Numbered from the stretch's first letter, positions 8,527-18,135 are shown. The stretch: 64,000 nucleotides of DNA from Diplonema papillatum (GCA_030068145.1 JAPJBO010000209.1:1-64000); one strand, 5' to 3'. A program made the numbers and translations. The notes: generated by a model from the letters alone, not told the origin.

Positions 8527-10705
8527 AGCCGTGGAGAAGCTGGCGACAGCGTTAACGTTAGCGATCTGGGGGCCGAAGAATCCGAAGCGCTCCTCGGAAG
8601 TAGTCTTGGGAGTCCTCGAAAAAGCCCACTTGACGCACCCTGCGACGGCGACGGCGTACCGAATAACCGCGGATTTCTACAGCGCCTGTGGGAGACTGCC
8701 GCACCTGATGCCGCTGATGACGGAAGTCCGGCGCCTATACGGCGAACGAGTGACCGCAGCCCTTGGCCCGGTGGGAACCGCGGTAAGGCACGGCCTGCAA
8801 CCCTGCGGCCACACGTGGAACGGCGGCCCGCCGTCGTCCGTCAACCTGGACGGAGCTGCACTCCGACCCCTGGCAATGTCCGCCTCCTCGCGAAATCACA
8901 TCATCCGCGACAACCTGCGGAACCGACTGTGGAAGCGGTTGGAAACACGACGGCCAAGCTTCTCCGGCATCACCAACATCGCGATCGAGTCCACCAACGC
9001 TCTATGGACAACGCGCCACTGTCCGCCCCAGAACGCGCTGCTGATCAGGGTTGCCCTCGCAGGTGGCGTGAACACCGCCGAATACACGTCGAGATTTCGC
9101 CAAGGCGGAAGCCCCGCCTGTACGTTGTGTGACTCGGGAGCATTGGAAGACGAGCACCACGTCTACTGGGATTGCACGGCCTTCGAGAACATACGCACGA
9201 AGCCCGAGTACGCGGGGATCGCACAGTCCGACAGGAGGCTCTGGCCGAGCTGCCTGCGGGAGCACGGAATCGTGACGCCGGCGACACGGGAATTTGCCGG
9301 GCCGGTACAAGCGCTGATGGCAGAGATCCTGGCGGAGCGGGCGCGCCGGGTCAGCGTTAGATGGCTAGAACGTAAGGCGGCGACCCCCTGGGAGCGCTGC
9401 GCGCAGATGCCAACGGCGAAACGCGAGTTCCCGTTCCGGCGCATCGCCCCGGCCTGGGCGTGGCTACGCTACTGGGACGAAGGGACATTCCTGGCAGCGA
9501 TCGACTGGCTCTCGGGCCTCGAATGGTCATCGGATGGCGACATGGCAGCGGTAGAGGCAGCTATCGACTTCGAGCTGTTCTCGGGCCTCGACATCAAGGC
9601 ACCTAGCAAGGCGGCCAAGACGCATCGGGAGAAGGCCAACGGGATGCGCTGCATGTTGAGCGCAATCAACAAGCTGGCCGTGCAACAACAACTCGGCAAG
9701 TGCCTCCCTGGCGACTTCAAGTCGAAAACGACAGCCTTGTCGTTCATAGGCCTGAGCAGCGTACCCGGCTTCCAGCCCCGGCCCCGCCACCGCATGCCCG
9801 AAACCGGGCCGACCATCATGCAGCAGGTGAAAACCGGCTACGGCACAGCGCCGGCGTACCCGCCCGAGCGGACGGACAGAGCGCGGCGATGGGTAATCCC
9901 CAGAGCGCCACTGGCCAACCCGGATCCCCTGCACCTCCCACACGCAGTGCCGGAGGCGACGAAGAATGCCCCCAAGTGCGCTACCCATCACAAAGGGAAG
10001 TGCGCAGTCTGTCGCGCACTCGGACACCACCACGCCGACAACGACGGCTTACCTCCGGCCGTCTGCGACCGGCACCGCATGACGAGATGCGTGGAGTGCA
10101 ACACGCCAACAGCGTGCTGCAAGGCCGGCCACCATGACTGCCGCGAACACGCCCGCGGTCCGTGTGACGACTGCCGCGGCTTACCGACGCTAGCGGAACG
10201 GCGGCCGTCAGCCTGCTGCAAAAAGGGCCACCACGTGCCAGCGCCCCCGAAGCCAGCCCCCGCTAAGCCGAAGCCAACAACGCCGCGGAAGAAGGGCCGA
10301 CAGAAGCCGACGACACCACCGCGCATGAAGAGGACGCGTCAAGCGTCCCCAAAGGCGGCCAAGATGGCGAAAAAGCACGCTCCGACCGAGCCGGCCCGAG
10401 CGACACCACCAAGGAAGGGGCAGAAAAGAGCCCGACTCCCGACACCACCGAATGACCCGGCGGGAAAACCCGGAAAAAAGCACGCGGCGCGAAAGCGCAA
10501 CATTTCGAGAATGGAGCTGGATATCACCAGCCCTGCCACCTCGACTTCATCCTCATCCATGTCAGGATCGCCCCCTCGAGCGACTGCTTCGGCAGGACAG
10601 CCGGCGCGAAAGCGCAACAAACGAAGAATGGAGCTGGATATCACCAGCCTATTATCACCGTCCTCGTCCGCTTTGAGATCGCCCTCGGACGACGTATTCA
10701 AATAA
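8519..10705 (+). CDS. LINE ORF2 continuation: RT thumb, CCHC motif, conserved AIDFELFSGL region and Cys/His-rich tail
   Basis: This continues ORF2 in the +1 frame, from TEAVEKLATALTLAIWG, which is typical RT-thumb sequence. It includes CTLCDSGALEDEHHVYWDC, a CxxC-H-C finger like those downstream of RT in many LINEs. Next is a Trp-rich region (RIAPAWAWLRYWDE, then AIDFELFSGL at about 9560-9590) that is conserved in the fragments at 10.8-11.1 kb and 22.4 kb. From about 9975 there is a Cys/His-rich block beginning CATHHKGKCAVCRALGHHH, with CCKAGHHDC and CCKKGHH, probably several zinc sites. The last 170 residues are Pro/Lys-rich with two direct repeats of ARKRN..RMELDITS. There is no RNase H. 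The frame change near 8515-8526 looks like a single-base deletion but could be a +1 frameshift. Confidence 0.75.
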   Translation, partial: TTEAVEKLATALTLAIWGPKNPKRSSEVVLGVLEKAHLTHPATATAYRITADFYSACGRLPHLMPLMTEVRRLYGERVTAALGPVGTAVRHGLQPCGHTWNGGPPSSVNLDGAALRPLAMSASSRNHIIRDNLRNRLWKRLETRRPSFSGITNIAIESTNALWTTRHCPPQNALLIRVALAGGVNTAEYTSRFRQGGSPACTLCDSGALEDEHHVYWDCTAFENIRTKPEYAGIAQSDRRLWPSCLREHGIVTPATREFAGPVQALMAEILAERARRVSVRWLERKAATPWERCAQMPTAKREFPFRRIAPAWAWLRYWDEGTFLAAIDWLSGLEWSSDGDMAAVEAAIDFELFSGLDIKAPSKAAKTHREKANGMRCMLSAINKLAVQQQLGKCLPGDFKSKTTALSFIGLSSVPGFQPRPRHRMPETGPTIMQQVKTGYGTAPAYPPERTDRARRWVIPRAPLANPDPLHLPHAVPEATKNAPKCATHHKGKCAVCRALGHHHADNDGLPPAVCDRHRMTRCVECNTPTACCKAGHHDCREHARGPCDDCRGLPTLAERRPSACCKKGHHVPAPPKPAPAKPKPTTPRKKGRQKPTTPPRMKRTRQASPKAAKMAKKHAPTEPARATPPRKGQKRARLPTPPNDPAGKPGKKHAARKRNISRMELDITSPATSTSSSSMSGSPPRATASAGQPARKRNKRRMELDITSLLSPSSSALRSPSDDVFK

Positions 10706-10778
10706 CCCTAGCCTATGACAAATGCAAGCTTACCCCTGTGGTACCTGCATTTCAAGTTCACACTGCTTAACGGCTTAT

Positions 10779-12245
10779 CTTGCGGAACGGGCTGGGCTCG
10801 AAGCACGTGGCTGGGTGGCCAGGAACCCCACGACCCCCTGGTCGAGAGCGAATGCGATGCCTGCCGAGAAAATTGACCACCCCTTCGCGCGGATTGCCCC
10901 GGCATGGACGTGGGAACGGAACAAGACCTGGGGACTACCGACGTTTTATGCGTTGGTAGCGTGGCTGTCGGACATGCAATGGACCGAGAACGGGCAGGCG
11001 TCAATGCTGGAGCTTGCGATCGACTTTGAACTCTTCTCGGGCCTCAGCATGCCGCTGCACGGGAATGCGCCGAAGGGGGTGAGAGAACGGGGAAACGTCC
11101 TGCGCTGCATGATGAGCGCGTTGGACAAGCTGGCGGCACAGCAAGGGCTGGGAAGCTGCATGAGAGGAGAGAGGGTGTGCCCGACGACGTCGCTGTCGTT
11201 CATGGGCATCACGGGGATATCGGGTATACGGCCCAGGCCACGCTTTCGCGAGGCACACACGGGGACGATACTTGAGGAACAAGTGAAAGGAAGCGATGTA
11301 GGGACGCAGTGCCCGACGTACCCTGACTGGACGATCGGGAGAGCGGCGAGGTGGGCCCTGCCTGCCCCACCACAACTGCACCCAGACCCCGTGCATATGC
11401 CGGGTGTCGGTATAGAGAAGGCACTCGTCACGTGCGCGACCCATCACAAAGGGAAGTGTGAGGCGTGCAGAGCACTCGTCCGAAGGGACGTTCCCACGGT
11501 AGAGATGTGCTGCCGGCACCATCACCACGCGAACGATGGGCAGCCGATCGCGGTGTGCACAGAGCACAGCACGACGAAGTGCGCGCGAGTGCAAGACGGC
11601 GGCGGCGTGTTGCCGCAGCGGGCATCATGCCTGCCGCACGCATGGCAGAGGAACCTGCCAAGAGTGCAAAAGGCTCCCTACGCTGACGCAGAGGCGACCG
11701 GCGGCATGTTGCAGCCGCGGCCACCACCAGTCCAACAAGCCGAACGTCCAGTCAACCCCCGGACGCAACAAGAAGAAGAGGCCCTCCTCACCCACCCAGG
11801 TGGGCGTACAGCGGGAAACGCCATTAGGAAAGCGAGCGGCGCGAGCGCCGCTCGCGGCAACGAAAAAGGAGACGGCGACGACCGGACGGGCGACCAAGAG
11901 GCCGCCACCAACGCCAGGAACCAGCGAACGACCAGCGCTGAAGAAGAGGGTGCTTGGCACCCCGAAGGAAGGCCCGATCGCCGGCCGCAAGCGGAAGAAG
12001 ACGAAGGCGACCACCCCCGACTCAGGGGTGCATCGAAGGAAGAAGAAGGTTCCGAGGGCAAGCAGCTCTCAGAAACGACCGGGGACCACGGGCACGCCAA
12101 TGCCCTCGAAAGTGAAAAACGGGCACACGTGCCCGCCCTCGTACTCGCCGACTCAGTCTCTGGAATCGCAAGAAAGCCAAACCCCGCTAGCTCCACAAAT
12201 GCTCGACCTTGACGACGCGATGGCAGGTGACGACGTCATCCGATA
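10779..12245 (+). pseudogene. 5'-truncated, frameshifted LINE ORF2 C-terminal fragment (related family)
   Basis: It begins abruptly at the codons for LAERAGLEARGWVARNPTTPW, equivalent to LAERARRVSVRWLERKAATPW of the upstream element at about 9330. It then follows the same order: FARIAPAWTWER, LAIDFELFSGL, and a Cys/His block CATHHKGKCEACRALV at about 11440. A frameshift near 11590 moves the finger region into the next frame (KTAAACCRSGHHAC, CCSRGHH), which continues through a basic Lys/Arg/Pro tail to TAA at about 12243. Identity with the full element is only moderate, so this is a different subfamily. The 5' truncation is typical of incomplete reverse transcription. Confidence 0.75.
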
Positions 12246-12385
12246 ACCTGACTTTCAAGGCAGTGCATGTTAATCCGTGTGGTTCATGTACTTAAAAGAA
12301 CTCAATGCTTAACGGCTTATCACGTGGGCGGCCCTGTGATTACCCCCTCAGGTGGCACCACTTTATCTTTAGCCATACGTCAACC
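12246..12385 (+). mobile_element. LINE 3' UTR of the truncated copy
   Basis: It contains TGTGGTTCATGTACTTAAAA, then TGCTTAACGGCTTATCACGT and ATTACCCCCTCAGGTGGCAC. The same blocks occur at 2835-2945 and, more diverged, at 34246-34340. This shared 3' end is probably the RT recognition region. Confidence 0.65.
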
Positions 12386-13059
12386 CCCTTATCAGATTTC
12401 GACATCGATCCAGGGTTGGAAGGGTCGATGCCAAATGCTTTCGAAAAGGACTAAATGAGGTGATTCGTTCGTGGTTAAAACGTCACAACCTCCTGGTCTC
12501 TAGAAACAGTCTAATACCGGTGGTCCGAAATGTGGGCGGTTTGGTTGACGTGCCTTGCTTCGGATTGCGTTGGGCAGGGTTGCAGGGTGTCCGTAGTAGT
12601 GGAGGAAAAGATCCAGAGCAGGGTGGATTTTGCAGCAACCAGGAGAAGCAGAACTCGCCCCTCGCTGTCTACCACCACCAAGCCGGGTTGCTGAGGTCGG
12701 CAAGGAGCCATTCCAGTCACCGGGCCGACGGGGTTGAGCAGAGGGGAGGCGCGCATGGCAACACAGGAGCGCGAGACGGCTGGACGACTCCTCTGCTGAT
12801 CTCCGCCAGGCTCGCGGAAATATTCTCGCGGGCGTTGTAGGAGCAGCAGTTGGAGGAAGCGATAGTAAAGGTATCGGTCCAGGGCTGCGCGTCCCCGGCA
12901 CTGGCCTTGCAAGCACAAAAAAGTTTTCACTAGAAACTCCTGTGGTTAAAAAGCCTTTTATTTCTGGACGGCACTTTTCATACTGGCCTCGCAAGCAAAA
13001 ATCCGTTCTATAAAAAAGCCTTTATTTCCTGCCAGGACTCTAATTTTTTTTATTCCTAA
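12386..13059. other. No gene recognised
   Basis: Frames on both strands (for example 12460-12840 plus) lack motifs. An imperfect repeat, ACTGGCCT(T/C)GCAAGC, occurs near 12900 and 12980, each time followed by an A/T-rich AAAAAGCCTTT block. Confidence 0.45.
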
Positions 13060-13069
13060 GAATAATAAG

Positions 13070-13266
13070 CATTTATTCGGCAAGATAATTTCCGTTTATT
13101 TTGCCGAGGTGTCGGTTTTAGTCCCGAGGGAGGCCCGAGGGGGGGTTTGCAACCCCGAGCCACGAGCGGAGCGAGTGGCGAGGGGTTGCAAACCCCCCCG
13201 AGGGCCTCCCGAGGGACTAAAACCGACACCGAGGCAAAATTGGCGGAAATTATTGCCGAATAAATG
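13070..13266. repeat. Large near-perfect palindrome (hairpin) at the gene 3' side of the YR element
   Basis: The left arm (CATTTATTCGGCAAGATAAT, then CCGAGGTGTCGGTTTTAGTC) is the reverse complement of the right arm (GACTAAAACCGACACCGAGG, then TTATTGCCGAATAAATG). The arms meet around GAGCGGAGCGAGTGG near 13168. Nearly the same palindrome recurs at 14973-15137. Confidence 0.9.
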
Positions 13267-13329
13267 ATTTTATTGGGAAAAATAAATTCCCGAGGATGGA
13301 AAGAAAACCATACTGCTTTGCAGTTATGT

Positions 13330-13505
13330 TGGTGTCTAGCAGAACGTTGCGTAGCAAATGTGCACGGCAGAACGTTGTGTAAGACGTTGAGCATATTGCA
13401 TTGCAGTTACGTTGGTGTTTAGCAGAACGTTGCGTAGCAAATGTGCGCGGCAGAACGTTGTGTGTCTGAGACATTGCGTAGCAGAACGTTGTGTAGGAGT
13501 GGAGT
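13330..13505. repeat. Subterminal array of GCAGAACGTTGYGTA motifs
   Basis: GCAGAACGTTG(C/T)GTA occurs about five times (near 13340, 13370, 13421, 13451 and 13481), separated by GCAAATGTGC(A/G)CG and GTTGGTGT(C/T)TAG blocks. The region is repeated, slightly shortened, at 15205-15355. The position next to the recombinase gene suggests binding or recombination sites (inference). Confidence 0.6.
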
Positions 13506-13528
13506 TGTTGTAAGTGACAGGTCACAGA

Positions 13529-14617
13529 TCAATGTGCCTGGTTGTTCTGCTGCAACTGGGGGAGTCCCGGCAGGTTGACGTTGTAGTTCACAACATACGA
13601 TGCTGCTTGCATGGGCGCTTGCATGAAGGACTGCACAGGTGCTGTCGTGCTGGGTAGGACTGTTGGATGAGCGCTGCTGACAAGTGTTGCGGTCGAGTTC
13701 TTGATAGCCACTGACGATGAAACGTACTGGTTTGCAGCAGATGACGTGGCGTGGTTGAGCATAGCCTGGATCTGAGCCTGTGAGGCTCCCTGGTCTGCCG
13801 CAGACTGTGCTGCACCCCGCCGTACGCCATGTGATGTGACATCAATGCCCGCCGGACCGATCGGTTTTTTCAGGACTTTAGCCATGTACCTTGTGACCGT
13901 GTACACTTGGTTGATACCAAGAGGCTCGTTCGTGAGGCCCTTCTTGGATCCTGTTACAAGGAACCTGCCGTTGGAACGGATGTGGAACTCGGCCCTTGCA
14001 TTGGTATACGCGGAGACGGTCGAGTAAAACGGCCCGTCACGAATGAGGAAGAAGTCGCGGACCACTTCACCCCTCTGCTTGCTGGGTGTAAACACCACCT
14101 TCAAGTATTTCTCTCTTGCTGGGGTTACACGTGGGATCACGTCTTCGGGAGAGATTGTCAGCACTTCATTTGCACGGAGGCTTCCACACCACTGGAGCGC
14201 CAGTGTCGCTTGTCTCACCAGATGATACCACTTGTTGTCGTCTTCCTCCGGCTCACTCTCCATGAATGCAATGGCGTCTTCCTTGGACAGCCCAGGAGAT
14301 TGCTTCGGCTTCTCGCCGCTGCGGAAGCTGCGCGCAAGATCGTACAACTCAGGGTACTCAACTGCAAGCTTCTGGCTATACTTTTGGTAGTATGTCGATG
14401 CCAAGCGAGAAAGTATACTCGCGACCGACGAGCCCTTCTGTGACTCGTGCAATTTGTCCAGGTACAGGACAAAGTCAGTTTTTGACGGCTTCCTCGTTTT
14501 GATTTTGGCAAACGTTGCGAACGCTTCCCACTCCGCCTCGTACACAGGTGCACTTTTTGCAGGCACCTTGGCGTTCTTCAGAATGTCATCTGCCTCGCGC
14601 TGGCGCTTCGACGGCAT
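13529..14617 (-). CDS. Tyrosine recombinase (Crypton-like transposase)
   Basis: A 362-residue protein. Tyrosine recombinases cut and rejoin DNA through a covalent 3'-phosphotyrosine. The N-terminal 110 residues look like a helical core-binding domain (YEAEWEAFATFAK, FVLYLDKLHES). The catalytic domain shows CGSLRANEVLTI (first Arg), then TSHGVRRGAAQ (HxxR) near residue 255, and LNHATSSAANQYV with the Asn-His and the likely nucleophile Tyr near residue 290. The R-HxxR-H-Y set is therefore complete. The spacing and C-terminal Ala/Ser/Gln-rich tail fit eukaryotic YR-only elements better than phage integrases. No DDE or GCR1-type C-terminal domain was seen. The start is the first Met of the frame, MPSKRQREAD. 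The frame is uninterrupted, so the gene may be functional. Confidence 0.85.
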   Translation of the reverse strand: MPSKRQREADDILKNAKVPAKSAPVYEAEWEAFATFAKIKTRKPSKTDFVLYLDKLHESQKGSSVASILSRLASTYYQKYSQKLAVEYPELYDLARSFRSGEKPKQSPGLSKEDAIAFMESEPEEDDNKWYHLVRQATLALQWCGSLRANEVLTISPEDVIPRVTPAREKYLKVVFTPSKQRGEVVRDFFLIRDGPFYSTVSAYTNARAEFHIRSNGRFLVTGSKKGLTNEPLGINQVYTVTRYMAKVLKKPIGPAGIDVTSHGVRRGAAQSAADQGASQAQIQAMLNHATSSAANQYVSSSVAIKNSTATLVSSAHPTVLPSTTAPVQSFMQAPMQAASYVVNYNVNLPGLPQLQQNNQAH

Positions 14618-14780
14618 CGGGATTTTGATTTCTTCCTCTGTCCTTGGGCTGTTTTCACAGTTGGCAGGATCAGAAAGGATGAATTAGACTCAAAACGAGC
14701 TCAAAACACGCGATTTCACTCACCACAGGGAGAAAAAAAATTTTGCGAGGGGTCTCCCCTACAGATTTCTGCCTACGACC

Positions 14781-14943
14781 TTATTTTGCGCCGCCAGCTA
14801 TTTTCAGTCGGAAAAATAAACGAATTTATTTCGCCGCCAGCTATTTTCAGTCGGAAAAATAAACGAATTTATTTCCCTAGGGACAATAAATTTCATTTAT
14901 TTGTTTCGACTGAAAATAGCTGGCGGCGCAAAATAAATTCCGA
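14781..14943. repeat. Second palindrome of the YR element (5' side of the gene)
   Basis: GCGCCGCCAGCTATTTTCAG on the left is mirrored by CTGAAAATAGCTGGCGGCGC on the right, around TTCCCTAGGGACAATAAA. The left arm is tandemly doubled in this copy (about 14788-14826 and 14833-14871) but single in copy B at 15691-15810. Confidence 0.85.
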
Positions 14944-14955
14944 GATCGGAAAAAA

Positions 14956-15815
14956 ATAAATTCGTTTATTTTGTCCGAGGTGTCGGTTTTAGTCCCGAGG
15001 GAGGCCCGAGGGGGGGTTTGCAACCCCGAGCCACGAGCGGAGCGAGTGGCGAGGGGTTGCAAACCCCCCCGAGGGCCTCCCGAGGGACTAAAACCGACAC
15101 CGAGGCAAAATTGGCGGAAATTATTGCCGAATAAATGATTTTATTGGGAAAACTAAATTCCCGAGGATGGAAAGAAAACCACACTGCTTTGCAGTTATGT
15201 TGGTGTCTAGCAGAACGTTGCGTAGCAAATGTGCACGGCAGAACGTTGTGTAAGACGTTGAGCATATTGCTTTGCAGTTACGTTGGTGTTTAGCAGAACG
15301 TTGCGTAGCAGAACGTTGTGTGTCTGAGACATTGCGTAGCAGAACGTTGTGTAGGAGTGGAGTTGTTGTAAGTGACGGGTCACAGATCAATGTGCCTGGT
15401 TGTTCTGCTGCAACTGGGGGAGTCCCGGCAGGTTGACGTTGTAGTTCACAACATACGATGCTGCTTGCATGGGCGCTTGCATGAAGGACTGCACAGGTGC
15501 TGTCGTGCTGGGTAGGACTGTTGGATGAGCGCTGCGGACAAGTGCTGCGGTTTTCTTTCTGCGAGGTCTTGATATGGATCAGAAAGGATGAATTAGACTC
15601 AAAACGAGCTCAAAACACGCGATTTCACTCACCACAGGGAGAAAAAAAAATTTGCGAGGGGTCTCCCCTACAGATTTCTGCCTACGACCTTATTCTGCGC
15701 CGCCAGCTATTTTCAGTCGGAAAAATAAACGAATTTATTTCCCTAGGGACAATAAATTTCATTTATTTGTTTCGACTGAAAATAGCTGGCGGCGCAAAAT
15801 AAATTCCGAGATCGA
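14956..15815 (-). mobile_element. Internally deleted, non-autonomous derivative of the YR element, copy B
   Basis: It repeats the first palindrome (14973-15137), the GCAGAACGTTG array (15205-15355), the last about 50 recombinase codons (15387-15540), the far-side leader (GGATCAGAAAGGATGAATTA at 15575) and the second palindrome (15691-15810). About 1 kb of the gene between 13680 and 14668 is missing. It abuts copy A head to tail. If mobile, it would need a recombinase from a full element. Confidence 0.8.
15387..15540 (-). pseudogene. Recombinase C-terminal remnant in copy B
   Basis: Nearly identical to 13529-13682, encoding the Gln/Ala-rich C-terminal tail only. The catalytic residues are deleted. 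The break lies just after GGATGAGCGCTGC. Confidence 0.75.
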
Positions 15816-15959
15816 AAAAAATAAATTCGTTCATTTGTCCGGCCTGTGTAAACACAACGGAATCCTGTCAAAAAATAAACGAAATTTATCGTCACGCTCC
15901 GCAAGCCATTTCCACCAGAGGGAATTTATTTTTCCCAATAAAACTACGTATTACTAGGT

Positions 15960-16105
15960 AAAAAAGCCTTTTACTGTCCCTCGGAAGGGTTTATTGTCCC
16001 TCGGAAGTTTTTTTTGCCCTCGGGTCCCCCTTCGGGGGCCCCTCGGGCAAAAAAAACTTCCGAGGGACAATAAACCCTTCCTCGGGACTAAAAGGCTTTT
16101 TTTAG
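15960..16105. repeat. Third palindrome, related in style to the YR-element hairpins
   Basis: The arms read AAAAAGCCTTTTACTGTCCC and CTCGGAAGTTTTTTTTGCCC on the left, mirrored by GGGCAAAAAAAACTTCCGAG and ACTAAAAGGCTTTTT on the right. The centre is CCCCCTTCGGGGGCCC. It may be the end of a further, otherwise lost element. Confidence 0.8.
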
Positions 16106-16432
16106 TCCTAGTAATAAATAGTTATTTTAGTATAGGGGGGTTGTGGGTGAACAAGAGAAAACCGCAAACCTTTAAGTGGCTTCTTGGCCACGAAAACAAA
16201 AGAAAACAGCATACCCTGTGGCAAACAAGAAAGGGCATACCCTGCTGGTAGGGGCGGAAGGGAGGGACGGAGAACTGAAAGGAAACGGGTGGGGATGGGA
16301 AGGGTGAACGGTAAAAGAAATATGACCGGTAAAAGAAATAAACGGGGGAGAGAGATTGTGAGAGAGACAGAGTGACAGTAAGAGTGAAAGTGAGTGAGGG
16401 AGGGTGCGAGACAGTGTGGGAGAGAGGGTGTT

Positions 16433-16574
<142 letters not shown>

Positions 16575-16780
16575 TGTGCGGTGGAGGGTGAGAGAGACAA
16601 GGGCGAGTGCGGGGAGAGTGAGGGGTAGGGTGGGGGTGGGGAGGTGGGGGGGTTGGGTTTTGTGTTTGTGGGAGAGGGAGCGGGGGGGGTTTGGGGTCGA
16701 GGGATGGGGAGGGGAGTGCGCCAGGTTTGGGGGTGGGGGTGGGCCAATGGGCTCCCCCCGTTGGTTCAGGGGCTCGTGCC

Positions 16781-16920
16781 TCATTTTAGCGGCAGCGGGA
16801 CCTGGGCGTACAAAGTCGTGTAGACCGCGTCGAGCTCGTGCCATGCGGGGTCCTGGCGGCTTTCTCCTGCCTCGGTGTCCATGAACAGGATCCCCTTCCC
16901 TTTCGGGTGTGCCCTGGCAT
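16781..16920 (-). pseudogene. 3' fragment of the unknown minus-strand gene, copy 1
   Basis: Encodes the same C-terminus (AWHELDAVYTTLYAQVPLPL) as 19357-19498. It is cut off from the upstream part at 17728-18066 by the poly-T-bordered insert. Confidence 0.6.
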
Positions 16921-16921
16921 A

Positions 16922-17730
16922 CTTTTTTTTTTTTTTTTTTTTTTTTTTGGAAGAATCGTACGGGGGCCTTCGAGGCAAACTGGGAAAAATGGGCAAGACA
17001 AGCAAGTTCCAAAAGGGGAAGTTCAAATACTTCGTTTGTGGGCCGACACTCGGGTATTCTCCGGTGTCTTTTCGATTGGTGTGACTCAGTCCCTCCTGCT
17101 GCAAATTTTGTGAAATGCAGGAGTGGACTTGTCACAGCCAACCGCACAGACAGCCTTGATTTTTTTTTAAACACCAGGCCGTACAGTTTGCCAGACAAGA
17201 AACCTGGTGCCTGACCTGGTGGGTTCTCCGGGTTCACTTCTTCACAACGAAAAACGGCACAACCACGAACACAGACAGGCGCGGTTTGAACCCGCACCAG
17301 TTGCACACTGCAACCGGCGCCTGCCCCACGGCACTGGGGACTCAGAAAAACGAAAGGAGAGTCGGCTAAGGGCCTGGAAAGGCCGCGGCTCAGCCACAAG
17401 CCGCCACCTGTCACTCAGACTGGGGCCAACTAATTCAAAAAACCGGGGGCACATTGGTAACCATCCCAATTTTACCCCGCCTTCACGATGAGAGGGCCAC
17501 AAGGGAGTCAAACTTGGCAAGGCTCACCTGGAAGGTGCCTCTTTGCACCGCCCCCCCCGTTCCTGCTGGGCAGCTTGGGGCAGGATCTTTTACGCCCGGG
17601 AAGGGTAGGTGCGCAGCTCGGACGCCAGATACGAAGTAAGGGGCTTTCACCCACAGCAAAGGTACTGCTTGCCTTGGCCGCGTTTCGAAAAACACGTTTC
17701 CAGGAGACACCGCGAGGAGGCGGCAAGTCA
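16922..17730 (-). mobile_element. Probable retroposed insert with a 3' poly-A on the minus strand
   Basis: A run of about 26 T at 16922-16948 marks the left edge, so a minus-strand RNA copy would end in poly-A there. The insert interrupts the duplicated gene and replaces about 207 bp of it. Inside, near 17278-17292, GCGCGGTTTGAACCCGC (minus GCGGGTTCAAACCGCGC) looks like a pol III B box with a T-arm stem. A related stretch (GTTGTGCC...GCGCCTG on the minus strand) lies next to another poly-T at 18382. A tRNA-derived SINE is possible, but no A box could be fixed. Confidence 0.4.
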
Positions 17731-18066
17731 GATTTTGTCCCCCAGCCACATCTGGATCCTGAACAACTGGGCGAAGGGCACCCTCCGCCGCCCGTGTGCG
17801 ACTGCCAGCCAGTTAAGGGCCGCCCATCCCCACTCGTCCGCCACTCTCCCCTGCCCCGCCTTCCTGTGTAGCGAGATTGGGAACCTGTCCTCTAGCTCCG
17901 GGGGTTTCACCACGTCCCATGCGTACTTCGGTCCCCTGGCCTTCTTTGTTATTCCCCGGGTTGGCCCTGGGGGCTCGTCCTCGCCTCCCTCATCGCATGC
18001 CGAGTCCGCGTCTCTCTTCCTCCGCACGCCCGCACGCCGGAAAGCAATGCCCTCCTCTGCATCCAT
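17728..18066 (-). pseudogene. 5' fragment of the unknown minus-strand gene, copy 1
   Basis: Matches the Met-Asp-Ala-Gly/Glu-Glu start and the middle (RFPISLHRKAGQGRVADEWG) of the gene at 19357-20364, with few differences. It then runs into the insert and stops. Broken by insertion. Confidence 0.6.
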
Positions 18067-18135
18067 GTAAGGAACTCCCCTCGCAGGGAACAGCTCCGCT
18101 CCTGGGTCGCCGGCCTGGCCATCCGGCCCCGAGGT

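Larger units (their letters stand above)
3713..10778 (+). mobile_element. Near full-length APE-type LINE with ORF1, 2A peptide, EN, RT and Cys/His-rich C-terminus
   Basis: The order is a 5' end shared with the mini-element at 2771, ORF1 (3904-5505), a single in-frame TGA, a linker, a 2A peptide, an AP-endonuclease-like domain, a reverse transcriptase, a frame break near 8520, a CCHC-type motif and a Cys/His-rich tail ending at 10705. The 3' UTR is cut short near 10778, where a second LINE fragment begins. No target-site duplication or poly-A tail is evident. Catalytic motifs of EN and RT are mostly intact, so the copy is fairly young despite the frame break. Clade assignment needs a tree. Confidence 0.85.
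13060..14955 (-). mobile_element. Crypton-like tyrosine recombinase element, copy A
   Basis: The roughly 1.9-kb element has one gene (13529-14617, minus) between two long palindromic regions (13070-13266 and 14781-14943). There is no RT, integrase or transposase of another class. Cryptons and related elements are known to carry only a tyrosine recombinase. Boundaries are set by comparison with the adjacent deleted copy (14956-15815), which repeats both ends. The large palindromes are unusual for Cryptons, so the family assignment is tentative. Confidence 0.7.

Noticed and set aside
17278..17360. tRNA gene
   Set aside because: A T-arm/B-box-like GGTTCAAACC is present, but the possible anticodon loop lacks U33 and no acceptor or D-arm can be drawn; treated as a possible SINE part.
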